The notes under the pieces are model-generated. The model did not search any database. It saw nothing but the letters and a program-made list of their open reading frames with translations, and was not told where the DNA came from. A program made the translations under genes and the position numbers. Positions 15,134 through 24,042 of a stretch of 64,000 bases of DNA are shown in pieces (position 1 is the first letter of the stretch; every line of letters begins with the position of its first letter). Source of the DNA: Janthinobacterium sp. 61 (lineage in GTDB: Bacteria > Pseudomonadota > Gammaproteobacteria > Burkholderiales > Burkholderiaceae_D); contig NZ_PJMQ01000001.1 of assembly GCF_002846335.1 (NCBI RefSeq), forward strand, positions 744,001 through 808,000, written 5' to 3'.

Positions 15134-16045
15134 ATGGACAGGCTGGAAGCGATGCAGGTGTTTTGCGCGGTGGTCGAGGCGGGCGGCTTCAGCAAGGCAG
15201 CGCAGCGTCTGGGCATCTCGACCTCGTCCGTGACGAACCAGGTGGCGGCGCTGGAAAAGCATTTCGGCGTACGGCTCTTGCAGCGCACCACGCGCAGCAT
15301 GTCGCTCACGGCTGAAGGCCTGCAGTGCCATGCGCAGGCGCGCCAGATGCTGGCCGACATGGCGGCGCTGGAAACGAGCCTGCTGCAGGCGGCCGCGCGG
15401 CCATCGGGCAGCTTGCGCGTGGATATGCCCAGCAGCATCAGCCGCAACCTGGTGGCGCCCGCCTTGCCCCGCTTTATCGCCGCCTATCCCGACATCGCCC
15501 TGCGCCTGACGGTCAGCGACCGCCTGGTCGACATGGTGGAAGAGGGCGTCGACGTCATGCTGCGCATCGGCGAGCCGCAGGATTCATCGCTGGTGGCGCG
15601 CAGCCTGCTGGCAATGGATTATCTGTGCTGCGCCTCGCCCGCCTTTGTCGCCCGGCATGGCATGCCGCAGGCCCCGCAGGAACTGGATCAGTTTTCCTGT
15701 CTGCATTTCCTGTACCCGAAATCGCGCCAGGTGCGGCCCTGGCTGTTCCAGGACGGGGGCGCGGGCGCACCGTATGCCCACACGCCTGCGGCTGCCTTGG
15801 CCTTCGACCATATCGAATCGATGATCGCCGCCGCCCAGTCCGGTTGCGGCATCGTCCAGGCGCTGTCCGTTTCTGTGTTGCAGCCTTTGCGTGACGGCAG
15901 CCTGGTGCCCGTGCTGCAGCCATTTCGCACGGCTGGCCCCGACGTGTGGGCGCTGTTCCACCCGCGCCAGTTGCGTGCGGCCAAGGTGCAAGTGTTCGTG
16001 GATTTTTTGGCGCAGATCTTCCGGGAAGGCTTTAATGGGAATTGA
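15134..16045 (+). CDS. LysR-family regulator
   Basis: A 303-residue LysR protein: N-terminal winged helix MDRLEAMQVFCAVVEAGGFSKAAQRLGISTSSVTNQVAALE, then a periplasmic-binding-like effector domain of the type found in the DsdC/AaeR-like transporters and oxidoreductase regulators (LRVDMPSSISRNLVAPALPRFIAAYPDIALRLTVSD). Start at 15134 follows GGGAGA; the earlier ATG at 15074 lacks one. It is divergent from the oxidoreductase with a 128-bp shared region, the usual layout for LysR control. Confidence 0.88.
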   Translation: MDRLEAMQVFCAVVEAGGFSKAAQRLGISTSSVTNQVAALEKHFGVRLLQRTTRSMSLTAEGLQCHAQARQMLADMAALETSLLQAAARPSGSLRVDMPSSISRNLVAPALPRFIAAYPDIALRLTVSDRLVDMVEEGVDVMLRIGEPQDSSLVARSLLAMDYLCCASPAFVARHGMPQAPQELDQFSCLHFLYPKSRQVRPWLFQDGGAGAPYAHTPAAALAFDHIESMIAAAQSGCGIVQALSVSVLQPLRDGSLVPVLQPFRTAGPDVWALFHPRQLRAAKVQVFVDFLAQIFREGFNGN

Positions 16046-16075
16046 TTATCAATTATAATGCAAGTCTATTGCATT
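16041..16075. promoter_or_regulatory. AT-rich dyads with a Fur-like site before the TonB receptor
   Basis: ATTGATTATCAAT at 16041-16053 is a 13-bp palindrome, and AATGCAA with TTGCATT forms a second dyad at 16057-16075. The first, with its AT-rich flank, matches the GATAAT-type Fur box only in part, so Fur control is likely but not certain. The region is the first AT-rich stretch after the LysR gene and before the receptor ATG. Confidence 0.55.
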
Positions 16076-16100
16076 AATTTGCGCTATTGTCAGGTATCCC

Positions 16101-18206
16101 ATGTCCTTGTTTTCACGCCGCCCCGTGGCGCTCCTGCTGGCCGCTGCCAGCCCCTGGTCACTGGCAGTCGACAGCGCCGCTACCGATTCCGCGCCGTCCG
16201 ACGCTGTCGTCACCGTCAGTGCGCAGCGCCAGCATTACCGCAGCCTGTCCGCCACGGGCGCCACCAAGACGGATGCCTTGCTGATGGACTTGCCGCAAAG
16301 CGTGCGCGTGCTGACCAGCGACCTGCTGCGCGACGCGGGCGTGACGACACTGGCCGGTGCGCTGGACCTGGCCAGCGGCATCGCGAAGCAAAGCCCGCTG
16401 GGCGGCCTTTGGGACAGCTACGCCATGCGCGGCTTCACGGGTGACCCGAATTTCGGTTCCGACTACATGGTCAACGGTTTCAGTTCCAGCCGGGGCTACA
16501 ACGGCATGCGCGACGCCGGCAACACGCAGAACGTGGAAGTGCTGAAAGGCCCCGCTGCGGCCCTGTACGGCCGGGGCGAGCCGGGCGGTACCGTTAATAT
16601 CACGACGAAAAAGCCGAAGTTCGCGCCCGAAGTCAGCGCCGATGTGTCCTTCGGCAGTTTCCAGACGCGCCGCGCCGCGCTGGACTTGACGGGGCCCTTG
16701 AGCGACAGCTTTGCCTACCGCCTGAACGCGGCGCATGAAGAAGGGCACAGCTTCCGCGATACGCTGCACGTCGAGCGCAGCCTGTTTTCTCCCTCCTTCC
16801 TCTGGCTGGTGGGCGAGCACACGACCGTGTCCTACGAAATCGAAGCGGTGCGGCAGCGCGCGCCGTTCGACCGGGGCGTGGTGGCTGTGAATGGCAAGCT
16901 GGGCGCCGTGCCCGTGTCGCGCTTCCTGGGCGAACCGGACGACGGCCCCATGACGGTCAAGTCGCTGGGGCAGCAGTTATTTATCCACCATGCGCTGTCC
17001 GACGACTGGACGTTGCAGGCAGGTGCCTCTTACCGCGACAGTGCATTGAACGGCTATTCGACTGAGGCGAACAAGCTGTTGGCCGATGGCCGCACCCTGA
17101 ACCGCCAGCGCCGCCACCGCGATTTTTCTGCCATCGACGTGTCGGCCCGCGTTGAATTACTGGGCAAGTTCAAAACGGGCGCGCTGGCGCACGAGGTGCT
17201 GGCCGGTGTCGACGCCTATCACTTCGACGACCACCGGGTGCAGCTGCGGCGCAATCCCACCGCCGCGTATGCGTATGCCATCGATATTTTTGCACCCGTG
17301 TATGGCGGCAAGGCCGCTCCGCTGGCCCTGTCCATCGACACGCAGGAAGGGCAACAGGCACGCGGCCTGTATGTGCAAGATCAACTGGACCTGGGCGCGC
17401 AGTGGAAGGCGCTGGTCGGCGTGCGCCGCGATACATACACGCAGGACGTCACGAACAATCGCCTGAACGTGAGCAACCGCCAGTCGCTGTCGGCCACTAG
17501 CCCCCGCGCGGGCCTCGTCTACCAGCCGTCAACAACATGGTCGCTGTATGCGAGCGTGGCCAAGGGCTTCCGGCCCAACAGCGGCATCAGCATAAACAAC
17601 CGGGCCTTCCCTGCAGAGCGCAGCCGCTCGTATGAGCTGGGCGCGAAGCTGGATACGGGCAAACTGACGGGCACCGTGGCCGTGTACGACATCCGCAAGA
17701 GCAATGTGCTGACGACGAATCCCGCCAACACGGACTTCGCCATTGCGGCGGGCGAGGTGGGGAGCCGGGGCCTGGAACTGGACGTGTCGGGCGAAGTGGC
17801 GCGCCGCTTGCGCGTCTCGGGCGCCTATGCGTACACGGACGCCACCGTCACGCGCGGCGACAATACGATTTTGACGGGCAGCCGCTTCGCCAACGTGCCG
17901 CGCCACAGCGCCAACCTGCTGGCCACGCAGCAATTCGCGCTGGGCACGGGCACGGCCAGCGTGGGTGGCGGGGTGCAGTATGTGGGTGAGCGCCAGGGCG
18001 ACGTGGCCGTCAGCAGCAGCTTTACCCTGCCGGCCTATACGACGGCCAGGCTGCTTGCTTCCTATTCGCCGACTGCGAAGCTGCGCCTGGCTTTGAGCGT
18101 GGAAAACCTGTTCAGCCGCAGCTACTATGCGAGTTCCTATAGCCAGCTGTGGGTGGCGCCGGGGGCCGAACGCACGGCGACCTTGAATGCGCATTACAGG
18201 TTTTGA
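16101..18206 (+). CDS. TonB-dependent siderophore receptor
   Basis: Outer-membrane beta-barrel receptor for a ferric siderophore, 701 residues. It has a signal peptide, a plug domain (PQSVRVLTSDLLRDAG, YAMRGF, then VEVLKGPAAALYGRGEPGGTVNITTKKP at about residues 145-175, the typical FhuA/FoxA-type plug signature), and a 22-strand barrel ending in the outer-membrane signal LNAHYRF with terminal Phe. It lacks an N-terminal TonB-box/secretin extension typical of sigma-regulating transducers, so it probably does not signal on its own. The exact siderophore is unknown. The start follows AGG at a short distance. Confidence 0.9.
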   Translation: MSLFSRRPVALLLAAASPWSLAVDSAATDSAPSDAVVTVSAQRQHYRSLSATGATKTDALLMDLPQSVRVLTSDLLRDAGVTTLAGALDLASGIAKQSPLGGLWDSYAMRGFTGDPNFGSDYMVNGFSSSRGYNGMRDAGNTQNVEVLKGPAAALYGRGEPGGTVNITTKKPKFAPEVSADVSFGSFQTRRAALDLTGPLSDSFAYRLNAAHEEGHSFRDTLHVERSLFSPSFLWLVGEHTTVSYEIEAVRQRAPFDRGVVAVNGKLGAVPVSRFLGEPDDGPMTVKSLGQQLFIHHALSDDWTLQAGASYRDSALNGYSTEANKLLADGRTLNRQRRHRDFSAIDVSARVELLGKFKTGALAHEVLAGVDAYHFDDHRVQLRRNPTAAYAYAIDIFAPVYGGKAAPLALSIDTQEGQQARGLYVQDQLDLGAQWKALVGVRRDTYTQDVTNNRLNVSNRQSLSATSPRAGLVYQPSTTWSLYASVAKGFRPNSGISINNRAFPAERSRSYELGAKLDTGKLTGTVAVYDIRKSNVLTTNPANTDFAIAAGEVGSRGLELDVSGEVARRLRVSGAYAYTDATVTRGDNTILTGSRFANVPRHSANLLATQQFALGTGTASVGGGVQYVGERQGDVAVSSSFTLPAYTTARLLASYSPTAKLRLALSVENLFSRSYYASSYSQLWVAPGAERTATLNAHYRF

Positions 18207-18251
18207 TTTGCTAAATGCCGGGGCATTGTTTAGAACCAGCAGCATAAAGCT

Positions 18252-18278
18252 GGGGTCAGACCCGACGGGTCTGACCCC
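18252..18278. repeat. Perfect GGGGTCAGACCC inverted repeat
   Basis: Arms GGGGTCAGACCC and GGGTCTGACCCC, 12 bp each, around GAC. It is followed by GGATTTTTGCC, so it may also end transcription of the receptor. A related element lies at 22400-22465; both look like copies of a dispersed palindromic family. Confidence 0.8.
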
Positions 18279-18353
18279 GGATTTTTGCCTGTGCGGCAAG
18301 TGACGTCTACGACACTCCAACGCACCAAGGCACCAATACATAGACATAAACTA

Positions 18354-19523
18354 ATGACTGTTTCCACATCCCTAAATTCCCCCGTCACCCTGCGCACCCG
18401 CATCGCCGTCATCGACGTCATGCGCGGCCTCGTGATGCTGATTATGCTGTTCGACCATGTGCGCGAAACGGTCTTCCTGCACCACCAGGTCGGCGACCCG
18501 ATGGATGTGGCCAGCGTCGATCCGGCCCTGTTCTTCACGCGCCTGGCCGCGCACTTTTGCGCGCCCATGTTCGTCTTCCTGACGGGCTTGTCGGCCTGGC
18601 TGTATGCGCATCCGGCCGCCGGCCCCCGCAGCGCGGCCGGCTTTTTGTTCAAGCGGGGCTTGCTGCTGGTGGTGCTGGAACTGGTGTTCGTCAACTTCGC
18701 CTGGAGCGGGGCGTTTCCGCCAGCCGTGCTGTATTTGCAGGTGATCTGGGTCATCGGCCTGGCCATGATGGCGCTGGCCGTGCTGCACCGGTTGCCATTG
18801 AAAGTGCTGGTGCTGCTGGGCGTGGCGATCATCGCGGGACAGCATCTGTTGACTGGTTTGCGCGCGGAAGAGGGCAGCTTTGCTTATTATCTGCTGACGG
18901 TGCTGCTGCAACGTGGTTATCTGGTGGCGGACGGCGCCATGAAAATCAAGGTCAGCTATCCGCTGCTGCCATGGATAGGCGTGATCGTGCTTGGCTATGC
19001 GGCCGGCCCGCTGTATGCGCGCGGGCAGTCTGCCGAAGGCCGGTGCCGCCTGTTGCTGGTGCTGGGCGGTGGCAGCTTGCTGCTGCTAGCCGTCTTGCGC
19101 GGCTTCAATCTGTATGGCGAAACCCTGCCGTGGGTGGCGGGCGACACGGCCCTGCGCACGGCCATGAGCGTGCTGAACTTCACCAAGTATCCGCCGTCGC
19201 TGGACTTTTTGTTGTTCACCCTGGGCCTGGGCCTGCTGGGCCTGGCCTGGCTGGAACGCGTCGACAACTGGTTTACAAGGGCTTGCGCCACCTTTGGCGG
19301 CGCGCCCATGTTTTATTATCTGCTGCACCTGTATCTGCTGCTGGCCATCGGCATCACCTTGACGGCGGTGCTGGGCGCCAATCATGGTGCCCGCTATGGC
19401 GTCGAACATATCTGGCAAGTGTGGCTGATCGCGCTGTCCCTGATGCCCTTGCTGTACTTTCCCTGCCGCGCGTTTGCCAATTACAAGCGCACGTCGAAGC
19501 AGGCGTGGGTGCGTTATTTCTAG
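18354..19523 (+). CDS. DUF1624/heparan-alpha-glucosaminide N-acetyltransferase-like membrane protein
   Basis: A 389-residue polytopic inner-membrane protein with about ten hydrophobic segments. It opens with RTRIAVIDVMRGLVMLIMLFDHVRE, the DUF1624 signature shared with the catalytic domain of heparan-alpha-glucosaminide acetyltransferases and related acyltransferases, and has an FFTRLAAHFCAPMFVFLTG motif. It could move an acyl group onto a glycan or other envelope molecule; the acceptor is not known. The start is uncertain: ATG 18354 (MTVSTS) is used, without a good ribosome site. It may stand alone, since a convergent hydrolase follows. Confidence 0.78.
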   Translation: MTVSTSLNSPVTLRTRIAVIDVMRGLVMLIMLFDHVRETVFLHHQVGDPMDVASVDPALFFTRLAAHFCAPMFVFLTGLSAWLYAHPAAGPRSAAGFLFKRGLLLVVLELVFVNFAWSGAFPPAVLYLQVIWVIGLAMMALAVLHRLPLKVLVLLGVAIIAGQHLLTGLRAEEGSFAYYLLTVLLQRGYLVADGAMKIKVSYPLLPWIGVIVLGYAAGPLYARGQSAEGRCRLLLVLGGGSLLLLAVLRGFNLYGETLPWVAGDTALRTAMSVLNFTKYPPSLDFLLFTLGLGLLGLAWLERVDNWFTRACATFGGAPMFYYLLHLYLLLAIGITLTAVLGANHGARYGVEHIWQVWLIALSLMPLLYFPCRAFANYKRTSKQAWVRYF

Positions 19524-19546
19524 GCTAGTCTATTGCGTGAGAATGG

Positions 19547-20077
19547 CTATTTGATCAGCGCCAGCACCTCGCGGAAACGCGGGTGCTTGCAGTCGCGCAG
19601 CCATTCAAAGGCCAGCATTTCCACCGTCACCAGATGGGCGCCCAGCTTGCCCAGGCGGGCCAGTGCCGCATCGCGGCTGGCGCCATGGCGCGAACCGACT
19701 GCGTCGATGGCGATGATCACCTCACACCCCAGCTCCAGCAAACCGATGGCCGTCTGCAGCATGCACACATGGGCTTCGCAACCCGTGACGACGATTTGCC
19801 TGCGCCCCGCGGGCAGTATGGCTTGCAAGCCGTCGGCACAGGCGCCGAAATGCGTCTTGTGCAAGGTCTGTTCGCACAGGGCGGCGATTTCTTCCACGTT
19901 CGGTCCCAGTCCCTGGCGGTTCTGTTCCGTGCCCAGCACGGGCACGTCGAGCAGGCGGGCGATCTTTGCCAGGCGCAGGTTCTGCGCCAGCACCAGGCCC
20001 GCATCGTGGATGGCCGGCATCAAGCGCCCTTGCAGGTCGACAATGACCAAAACAGCCTGGTTCGCATCCATCAGCAT
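19547..20077 (-). CDS. Isochorismatase-family cysteine hydrolase
   Basis: A 176-residue alpha/beta hydrolase of the isochorismatase/nicotinamidase fold, closest in layout to YcaC-type proteins. The catalytic triad is clear: Asp14 (VIVDLQG), Lys74 (TLHKTHFGAC) and Cys100 (VVTGCEAHVC). A ribosome site AAGGAGA precedes the ATG by five bases. It is 23 bp from the convergent acyltransferase-like gene and its divergence partner is not obvious, because the LysR gene that follows also reads leftward, 41 bp upstream. The substrate is not identifiable. Confidence 0.88.
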   Translation of the reverse strand: MLMDANQAVLVIVDLQGRLMPAIHDAGLVLAQNLRLAKIARLLDVPVLGTEQNRQGLGPNVEEIAALCEQTLHKTHFGACADGLQAILPAGRRQIVVTGCEAHVCMLQTAIGLLELGCEVIIAIDAVGSRHGASRDAALARLGKLGAHLVTVEMLAFEWLRDCKHPRFREVLALIK

Positions 20078-20118
20078 GGCATTCTCCTTTAATCAGTAGT
20101 GGCGACAGTGTAGCGTGC

Positions 20119-21036
20119 TCAGGCTGGCCAGCTGGGCGTGGACGTTTCGCCCATCAGGTAGCCGTGATTGAGGTCGATGGCGGTACGCAGGTAATTCCAC
20201 AGGGCGCTGACCCGCGCGATGTTGCGCCGCTCGCTCGGTGAAATCATCCAGAAGGCGCGCAGCAAATCGATCTCGCCCTCGAGCACGGGTACCAGTTCGT
20301 TCGACTGCTGGGCCACGAAGCAGGGCAGGATCGCCAGCGCCTGGCCCGCGCGCGCCGCGTGGTACTGGGCGATCACGCTGGTGCTGCGAAACGCGCGCAG
20401 CGAATCGGGCGCCACATTGTCCATGTAGCGCAGCTCCGCGCTGAAAACCAGGTCGTCCACGTAGCCGATGATGGGGTGCTGCGCCAGCTGCGCCACGCTG
20501 GTAATGGGCGCGTGGCGCGCCAGGTAGGCCGGCGTGGCATACAGTTTCAAGCGGTAGTCGGACAGCTTCGTCACGACATACGGGCCAGAGAGGGGGCGCT
20601 CGATGGAAATGGCCACGTCCGCCTCGCGCTTGGACAGGCTGACGAAACGGGGTACGGCGATCAGATCCACGCTGATGTGCGGGTATTTCCCGCAAAACTG
20701 CGCCAGGTGGGGCGCCAGCACGATGGCGCCGAAGCCCTCGGTAGCGCCCAGGCGCACCTGGCCCGACAGCAGGCGGTTATGTTCGCCCAGTTCCTCGGTG
20801 GCGGCAAACACCGTGCTTTCCATCGTTTCCGCGTATTCCATCAGCCGGTGGCCCTCGGGCGTCAGCTGGTAGCCCACGTAGTTGCGGTCGAAGAGCTGCG
20901 TGCCCACCTGCTCCTCGAACTTGCGCATGCGCCGCGACACGGTGGAATGGTCGATGCCCAGCTTTTTCGCCGCATCCACCAGGCCAGCGCTGCGCGTCAG
21001 TTCCAGGAAGACCCGTACATTGTCCCAATCGAGCAT
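20119..21036 (-). CDS. LysR-family regulator of the valine module
   Basis: A 305-residue LysR protein with the N-terminal helix-turn-helix MLDWDNVRVFLELTRSAGLVDAAKKLGIDHSTVSRRMRKFEEQVGTQLFDR and an effector domain resembling that of regulators near mmsA-like genes. A ribosome site GAGAGGG lies before the ATG. It is divergent from the solute-binding protein and mmsAB, and the 121-bp region between carries repeated TGCAT motifs, so it probably activates that operon and controls itself. The inducer may be a valine or isobutyrate breakdown product, which is inference. Confidence 0.87.
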   Translation of the reverse strand: MLDWDNVRVFLELTRSAGLVDAAKKLGIDHSTVSRRMRKFEEQVGTQLFDRNYVGYQLTPEGHRLMEYAETMESTVFAATEELGEHNRLLSGQVRLGATEGFGAIVLAPHLAQFCGKYPHISVDLIAVPRFVSLSKREADVAISIERPLSGPYVVTKLSDYRLKLYATPAYLARHAPITSVAQLAQHPIIGYVDDLVFSAELRYMDNVAPDSLRAFRSTSVIAQYHAARAGQALAILPCFVAQQSNELVPVLEGEIDLLRAFWMISPSERRNIARVSALWNYLRTAIDLNHGYLMGETSTPSWPA

Positions 21037-21051
21037 GGCAATCCCTCTCTG

Positions 21052-21120
21052 TGCATTTTTGCAAAGGAATTATGCATTAATTTCACTTGAGTGCATATTT
21101 TTACACATGCAGAATGCATC
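21052..21120. promoter_or_regulatory. TGCAT-rich divergent promoter region
   Basis: Several TGCAT copies occur in this AT-rich stretch between the LysR gene and the binding-protein gene, including GTGCATTTTTGC, ATGCATTAATTT and AGAATGCATCT. They are spaced in a way that could form T-N11-A LysR dyads and the overlapping promoters of both genes. Confidence 0.4.
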
Positions 21121-21157
21121 TAAACATATAAGAAAACCCATCCACCTGGAGACACGC

Positions 21158-22375
21158 ATGAAAAAAACCGTACTGGCCATGGGCGCGCTGGCGCTTTCCC
21201 TTTCCTTTGGCGGCGCGCAGGCGCAGATTTCCGATGGCGTCGTCAAGGTCGGCATCCTGACCGACATGTCCGGCCCGTATTCGGCCATGGGCGGGCGCGG
21301 CTCCGTCGTCGCCAGCCAGATGGCCGTCGAAGATTGCCTGAAAGCCGAATGCAAGGGCATGAAGATCGAGATTCTCTCGGCCGACCATTTGAACAAGGCG
21401 GACATCGCCGCCTCCAAGGCGCGCGAATGGATAGACCGCGACAAGGTCGACGCCATCGCCGACCTGACCAATTCCTCGGTGGCCCTGTCCGTGCAAAAGC
21501 TGATGAAAGAGAAGGGCGGCATCGCCATGTTCAGCGGCCCTGCCACCGGGCGCCTGACGAACGAGGATTGCTCGCCGAACGGCTTCCACTGGATGTTCGA
21601 TACCTATTCGCAGGCGGCCGGCACGGCGGCGGCACTGACTAAATTAGGGCAGAAATCGTGGTATTTCGTCACTGTCGATTACGCGTTCGGCCACTCGCTG
21701 GAAAAGGACGCCAGTGAAGTCGTCAAGCGCAATGGTGGCACGGTGCTGGGCGCCGTGCGCCATCCGCTCAACGCGTCCGATTTCTCGTCCTTCCTGGTGC
21801 AGGCGCAAGGCTCGAAAGCGCAGGTGATCGGCCTGGCCAATGGCGGCGCCGACACGGTATCCGCCATCAAGCAGGCGCGCGAATTCCGCATTGGCAGCGG
21901 CAAGGACCAACGGCTGGCCGCCTTGCTGGTGTTCCTCTCCGACGTGCATGCGCTGGGGCTGGAAACGGCCCAGGGCCTGGTCTACGCGGACGGTTTTTAC
22001 TGGGATTTCGATGACCGCAGCCGCGCCTTCGCCAAGCGTTTCGAGGCGCTCAACAAGGGCGCCAAGCCAACCATGGTGCAGGCGGGCGTGTATTCCAGCG
22101 TCTACCACTACCTGAAATCGGTGGCGGCCGCGAAGAGTGACGACTCGAAGATCGTCGCCCAGAAAATGCGCGAACTGCCCATCAAGGATGCCGTCATGAA
22201 CAACGCCTCCATCCGTCCCGATGGCCGCGTCATCCACGACATGTATCTGGTGCAGGTGAAAACCCCGGCCGAATCGAAAGGCGCGTGGGATTACCTGAAG
22301 GTGCTGTCTACCATCCCCGCCGACCAGGCCTTCAAGCCTATGGATGCGGCCGCGTGCAACCTGGTCAAGAAATAA
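21158..22375 (+). CDS. Branched-chain amino-acid-type ABC solute-binding protein
   Basis: A 405-residue periplasmic type 1 binding protein (LivJ/LivK-like family). It has a signal peptide (MKKTVLAMGALALSLSFGGAQAQ) and the opening VKVGILTDMSGPYSAMGGRGSVVASQMAVED typical of receptors for aliphatic amino acids or organic acids. GGAGA precedes the start by six bases; the longer frame begins far upstream in the LysR region. No permease or ATPase gene is adjacent, so this is an orphan that must pair with an importer elsewhere. Its place before mmsA suggests a ligand near valine or isobutyrate. Confidence 0.88.
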   Translation: MKKTVLAMGALALSLSFGGAQAQISDGVVKVGILTDMSGPYSAMGGRGSVVASQMAVEDCLKAECKGMKIEILSADHLNKADIAASKAREWIDRDKVDAIADLTNSSVALSVQKLMKEKGGIAMFSGPATGRLTNEDCSPNGFHWMFDTYSQAAGTAAALTKLGQKSWYFVTVDYAFGHSLEKDASEVVKRNGGTVLGAVRHPLNASDFSSFLVQAQGSKAQVIGLANGGADTVSAIKQAREFRIGSGKDQRLAALLVFLSDVHALGLETAQGLVYADGFYWDFDDRSRAFAKRFEALNKGAKPTMVQAGVYSSVYHYLKSVAAAKSDDSKIVAQKMRELPIKDAVMNNASIRPDGRVIHDMYLVQVKTPAESKGAWDYLKVLSTIPADQAFKPMDAAACNLVKK

Positions 22376-22399
22376 TTTTCGGCTGAGCAGCAGAGGGCC

Positions 22400-22465
22400 G
22401 GGGTCAGTTCCTTCGGAATCGGAATTTCCCCCACTGGGGGAAATTCCCCCGGCGGGTCTGACCCC
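22400..22465. repeat. Composite palindromic element in the valine operon
   Basis: Outer motif GGGGTCAG near 22400 and GGGTCTGACCCC at 22454-22465 enclose an inner perfect hairpin of arms GGAATTTCCCCC and GGGGGAAATTCC around ACT (22421-22447). It shares GGGGTCAG/CTGACCCC with the element at 18252-18278. It lies between the binding-protein gene and mmsA, where it could stabilise or process the mRNA. Confidence 0.75.
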
Positions 22466-22518
22466 AGTACTCATTTGCTCAGCCGCACCCTATGAATATC
22501 GCACACCCGGAGCAAACC

Positions 22519-24033
22519 ATGAACCAAGCACTCACCCAAGTCCCAAGCATCCCCCTGCATATCGGCGGCAAGCACCACGCTTCAATCAGCACCGAGTGGC
22601 GCGACGTCGTCAACCCGGCCACGCAGGAAATCGTCGCCAAGGTGCCGTTTTCCACGCCGGACGAAGTCAAGCTGGCCGTCGCCACGGCCAAGGAAGCATT
22701 CAAGACGTGGCGGCATACCCCGCTGGCCGCGCGCATGCGCATCATGCTCAAGTACCAGCACCTGATCCGCGAAAATATCGGCACCCTGGCCGCACTGATC
22801 ACGCGCGAGCACGGCAAGACCCTGCCCGACGCGGAAGGGGAAGTCATGCGCGGCCTGGAAGTGGTGGAGCACGCGTGCTCGATCGCCACCCTGCAGCTGG
22901 GAGAAATTGCTGAAAACGCGGCCACCGGCGTCGATGTCTACAATATCTACCAGCCGCTGGGCGTGGGTGCCGGCATCACGGCCTTCAACTTCCCCGTCAT
23001 GCTGCCGTGCTTCATGTTCCCCATCGCTATCGCCTGCGGCAATACTTTTGTCCTGAAACCGTCGGAGCAGGATCCGTCGTCGACCATGTACCTGGTCGAA
23101 CTGATGTACCAGGCGGGCTTGCCGGCCGGCGTGCTGAACGTCGTGCATGGCGGTGCCGACGTCGTCAACATGCTGTGCGACCATCCCGACATCAAGGCCG
23201 TGTCCTTCATCGGCTCCACCCACGTGGGCACGCATGTGTACCGCCGCGCCAGCGAATCTGGCAAGCGCGCGCAATCGATGATGGGGGCGAAAAACCATTG
23301 CGTGGTGCTGGCCGACGCTAACAAGGAACAGGCGATCAATAACCTGATCGGCGCCGCCTTCGGCGCGGCCGGCCAGCGCTGCATGGCCAATTCCGTGGTG
23401 GTGCTGGTGGGCGAGGCGCGTTCCTGGCTGCCGGAAATCGTCGCCCGCTCGCAAGCGTTGAAAGTGGGGCCGGGCAGCGACCGCACGGCGGACCTGGGGC
23501 CGATGGTCTCGAAAGCGGCCATGCAGCGCGCCGAAAAGCTGATACAGGCGGGCGTGGACGAAGGCGCGGAATTGCTGCTGGACGGCCGTGGCCTCAAGGT
23601 GGCCGGCTACGAGGGCGGCAACTTCATGGGGCCGACGATTTTCTCTAAGGTGGCAGCATCGAATTCCGTCTACACGCAGGAAATCTTCGGCCCCGCCATG
23701 TGCGTCGTCGAGACGGAAACCCTGGACCAGGCCATCGCCTTCATCAACGCGAACCCGAACGGCAACGGCACCTCGATCTTCACCTCGTCCGGCTGGGCAG
23801 GGCGCAAATTCCAGAACGAGATCGACGTGGGGCAGGTGGGTATCAACGTTGCCATACCCGTCCCTGTCGCCTATTTCAGTTTTACGGGGTCGCGCGCGTC
23901 GAAACTGGGCGACCTGGGCCCGAACGGCAAGCAAGCCTTGTACTTCTGGACGCAGACCAAGACCGTCACGGCGCGCTGGTTCGCCCCGGACGACGGCGGC
24001 AGCGGCGTCAATACCACCATTTCGATGAAATAA
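22519..24033 (+). CDS. mmsA: Methylmalonate-semialdehyde dehydrogenase (CoA-acylating)
   Basis: A 504-residue aldehyde dehydrogenase that converts methylmalonate semialdehyde to propionyl-CoA in valine degradation. It has the MMSDH-type NAD and catalytic signatures: [29 protein letters not shown], the substrate-site MMGAKNH where other aldehyde dehydrogenases have an active glutamate, and the active cysteine in GAAGQRCMANS. The start at 22519 was chosen because CGGAG lies seven bases upstream; the ATG at 22492 lacks a ribosome site. The next gene, mmsB, starts 9 bp after its stop. A second homologue, iolA, occurs at 54857. Confidence 0.93.
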   Translation: MNQALTQVPSIPLHIGGKHHASISTEWRDVVNPATQEIVAKVPFSTPDEVKLAVATAKEAFKTWRHTPLAARMRIMLKYQHLIRENIGTLAALITREHGKTLPDAEGEVMRGLEVVEHACSIATLQLGEIAENAATGVDVYNIYQPLGVGAGITAFNFPVMLPCFMFPIAIACGNTFVLKPSEQDPSSTMYLVELMYQAGLPAGVLNVVHGGADVVNMLCDHPDIKAVSFIGSTHVGTHVYRRASESGKRAQSMMGAKNHCVVLADANKEQAINNLIGAAFGAAGQRCMANSVVVLVGEARSWLPEIVARSQALKVGPGSDRTADLGPMVSKAAMQRAEKLIQAGVDEGAELLLDGRGLKVAGYEGGNFMGPTIFSKVAASNSVYTQEIFGPAMCVVETETLDQAIAFINANPNGNGTSIFTSSGWAGRKFQNEIDVGQVGINVAIPVPVAYFSFTGSRASKLGDLGPNGKQALYFWTQTKTVTARWFAPDDGGSGVNTTISMK

Positions 24034-24042
24034 GGGGCGGTG

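Noticed and set aside
16046..16100. Cobalamin riboswitch before the TonB receptor
   Set aside because: The leader is too short and has no B12-box-like sequence; the dyads fit a Fur-type site better.
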